Shown one piece after another: positions 58,522 to 59,663 of a stretch of 59,663 nucleotides of DNA. The DNA comes from Methylotenera sp. GTDB lineage: Bacteria > Pseudomonadota > Gammaproteobacteria > Burkholderiales > Methylophilaceae. A program made the position numbers and the translations under genes. The stretch spans positions 1 to 59,663 of the forward strand of contig JAKFVD010000008.1 in the NCBI GenBank assembly GCA_021732365.1. Reading direction: 5' to 3'. Within the stretch, counting starts at the first letter, position 1, and every line of letters begins with the position of its first letter. The notes under the pieces are model-generated. The model was given only the letters and a program-made list of their open reading frames with translations, made no database searches and was not told the DNA's origin.

Positions 58522-59292
58522 ATGAACTTTACCCAATATGATCTTGGTCAATTAAGCTCAGGACAGACTGTTGAAATAACACTATCTGGAAGTGCAGCAA
58601 ATGTTAGGTTAATGGATTCATCTAATTTCAGCAGCTTTAAGTCTGGGCGACAACACCGATATTACGGCGGTTTAGTAAAACAATCTCCTCATCGCATAAC
58701 GGTTCCCAATTCCGGTCGTTGGTACGTAGCTATCGATATGAATGGTCTTCGTGGAACAGTTCGCTCCTCTGTTCGTGTACTTCCAGGAGCCCTTCCTACC
58801 GCCCGCTCTTTACCTCTCGCAAGTGTACCAAGTTTGGTACAAAGAGATGAGCCTCCAGGCCTTGATTCAATAGTTCGGGAACATGACGTTTTTATATCAC
58901 ATGCATCTGAAGATAAAGATATTGTAGTCAGACCGCTGGCAGAAGCTCTAGTCGCAGAGGGTTTAAACGTTTGGTACGATGAATTTGAACTGCGTATCGG
59001 AGACAGTTTACGAAGAAAGATAGATCAGGGCCTTGCAAATAGTCGTGTTGGACTAGTCGTTCTTTCACATTCTTTTATTGCAAAAGGATGGACTAATTAT
59101 GAACTTGATGGAATCGTTACTCGGTCAGTTTCAGGTGAGCAAGTATTGCTTCCTATTTGGCATAATATTTCTAAACAGGAAGTAGTTGCATATAGTCCGT
59201 CGTTGGCTGATAAAGTTGCACGTAGTACAGCAACACATACAGTCGAAGAAATTGCGAAAGAAATAGCTGAGCTGATTAAAAGTAAACAATAG
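58522..59292 (+). CDS. DUF1883-TIR protein
   Basis: 256 residues from ATG 58522 (AGGA about 9 bases upstream; ATG 58477 in the same frame would start right after the terminator). N-terminal DUF1883 (1-87; TQYDLGQLSSGQTVEITLSG, RRYYGGLV-like, RWYVAIDMNGLRG), a Pro/Leu linker, then a TIR domain (119-256) with DVFISHASEDKD, the loop VWYDEFELRIGDSLRRKIDQGL bearing Glu154/Glu156 near the usual catalytic Glu, and GWTNYELDGI. Bacterial TIRs often break NAD+ in antiphage defence; no partner gene is visible before the IS21 end. Confidence 0.9.
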   Translation: MNFTQYDLGQLSSGQTVEITLSGSAANVRLMDSSNFSSFKSGRQHRYYGGLVKQSPHRITVPNSGRWYVAIDMNGLRGTVRSSVRVLPGALPTARSLPLASVPSLVQRDEPPGLDSIVREHDVFISHASEDKDIVVRPLAEALVAEGLNVWYDEFELRIGDSLRRKIDQGLANSRVGLVVLSHSFIAKGWTNYELDGIVTRSVSGEQVLLPIWHNISKQEVVAYSPSLADKVARSTATHTVEEIAKEIAELIKSKQ

Positions 59293-59536
59293 AAATTATA
59301 AGCAATTCGCGCTCAACTTAAGTGTAAGTGCCCGCATAACGTGCAACTAATAGCCTGATAAGTCGCAATTGAATATGAGGCCCTACTTACAGGCTTAGTT
59401 ATAAACCCATAAAATGTGGGCGCAACCTCAGTAGGTAACTAGTTGCGCCACATAAATGGCTATTAACCAATCTATAAAAGACTAGCAGATGCTATTACTA
59501 AATCACAGGGATGAGAAATAGAATAGGTAATTTGTA
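59293..59536. other. Non-coding stretch between TIR gene and IS21 end
   Basis: 244 bases without a gene I can support. Contains an inverted repeat GGCGCAAC/GTTGCGCC (59419-59426, 59442-59449) that may act as a terminator without T run. I tested the area for an integron attC core and found none convincing. Confidence 0.5.
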
Positions 59537-59663
59537 TGTTAAATTGCATCGAATATTGACCCACCTAGCATAGAAATATGCATCTAAATTTGACCCACGT
59601 AACGATACTAGACTGCTCACAACCTGAGCAGGAGAATAGGAGTGATCGACGTGGCGATATTAA
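59537..59663 (+). mobile_element. IS21-family element, left end (cut by the window)
   Basis: A TGTTAAATTG terminus at 59537 is followed by two TTGACCCAC copies (near 59556 and 59589) of the kind repeated at IS21 ends, then GGAG and GTG 59642 opening a frame MIDVAIL. The element continues beyond the edge; target-site duplication cannot be checked. Confidence 0.72.
59642..59663 (+). CDS. istA: IS21 IstA-type transposase, N-terminal start (partial)
   Basis: The frame begins GTG ATC GAC GTG GCG ATA TTA, giving MIDVAIL, matching the usual first residues of IstA proteins. GGAG lies upstream. Only seven residues are present in the window. Confidence 0.6.

Noticed and set aside
59311..59449. Possible integron attC site
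   Set aside because: A GCTCAAC-like core is present but no matching GTTRRRY partner or L-box symmetry was found.

Overview
The window reads as ordinary chromosome of a low-GC betaproteobacterium, most likely a methylotroph of the family Methylophilaceae (Methylotenera-like). Pointers are a formaldehyde-activating-enzyme (Fae) paralogue, a quinoprotein-relay type metallohydrolase, and a pcm-like/tolC/waaA neighbourhood. This placement is inference from gene content and protein recognition; no 16S gene is present.

Layout. 1-2071: thiamine and tetrapyrrole genes (end of thiD, thiE, hemL). 2114-2426: a small unknown gene under a near-consensus Fur box. 2577-8737: glutamate synthase gltBD. 8858-10281: an AT-rich islet with a GIY-YIG-like protein and a lipoprotein. 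10475-16368: hemE, cytochrome b561, metallo-beta-lactamase-fold protein, DoxX, GNAT, Fae paralogue, a small unknown gene and mutY. 16466-20994: a tiny repeat-bearing lipoprotein, a 989-residue AsmA-like protein, uppP and a YidB-like protein. 21158-26950: a PAS/HisKA_3 kinase and LuxR-type regulator next to a cyanate uptake and breakdown operon (cynABDS-like). 27061-31565: RluF-like pseudouridine synthase, an outer-membrane barrel, and thiC with a TPP riboswitch.

31920-35560 holds a four-gene operon on the minus strand: a thermostable-hemolysin-family protein (LuxI/GNAT-like look), an AMP-forming ligase, a heme-oxygenase-like di-iron oxidase and a short-chain dehydrogenase. It looks like a compact biosynthetic pathway of unknown product and is the best candidate here for an undescribed system. 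Divergent from it, across a promoter region with strong inverted repeats, is an envelope-modification operon (YejM-like sulfatase, PAP2 phosphatase, EptA-type phosphoethanolamine transferase, cytochrome b561). 40806-45397: a PstS-like protein and a porin broken by a frameshift, divergent from a sensor kinase and a sigma-54 activator whose Walker A glycine is replaced by Asp; the module may be decaying. 45426-55004: TetR-controlled RND efflux, then pcm-like, tolC, isochorismatase, a membrane-anchored unknown and waaA.

55188-58353: a split class II ribonucleotide reductase (nrdJa/nrdJb) behind a promoter with paired NrdR boxes. 58391-59663: an accessory end with three 21-22 bp repeats, a DUF1883-TIR protein (candidate antiphage effector) and the left end of an IS21-family element cut by the window edge. 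No tRNA, rRNA or CRISPR array was recognised.
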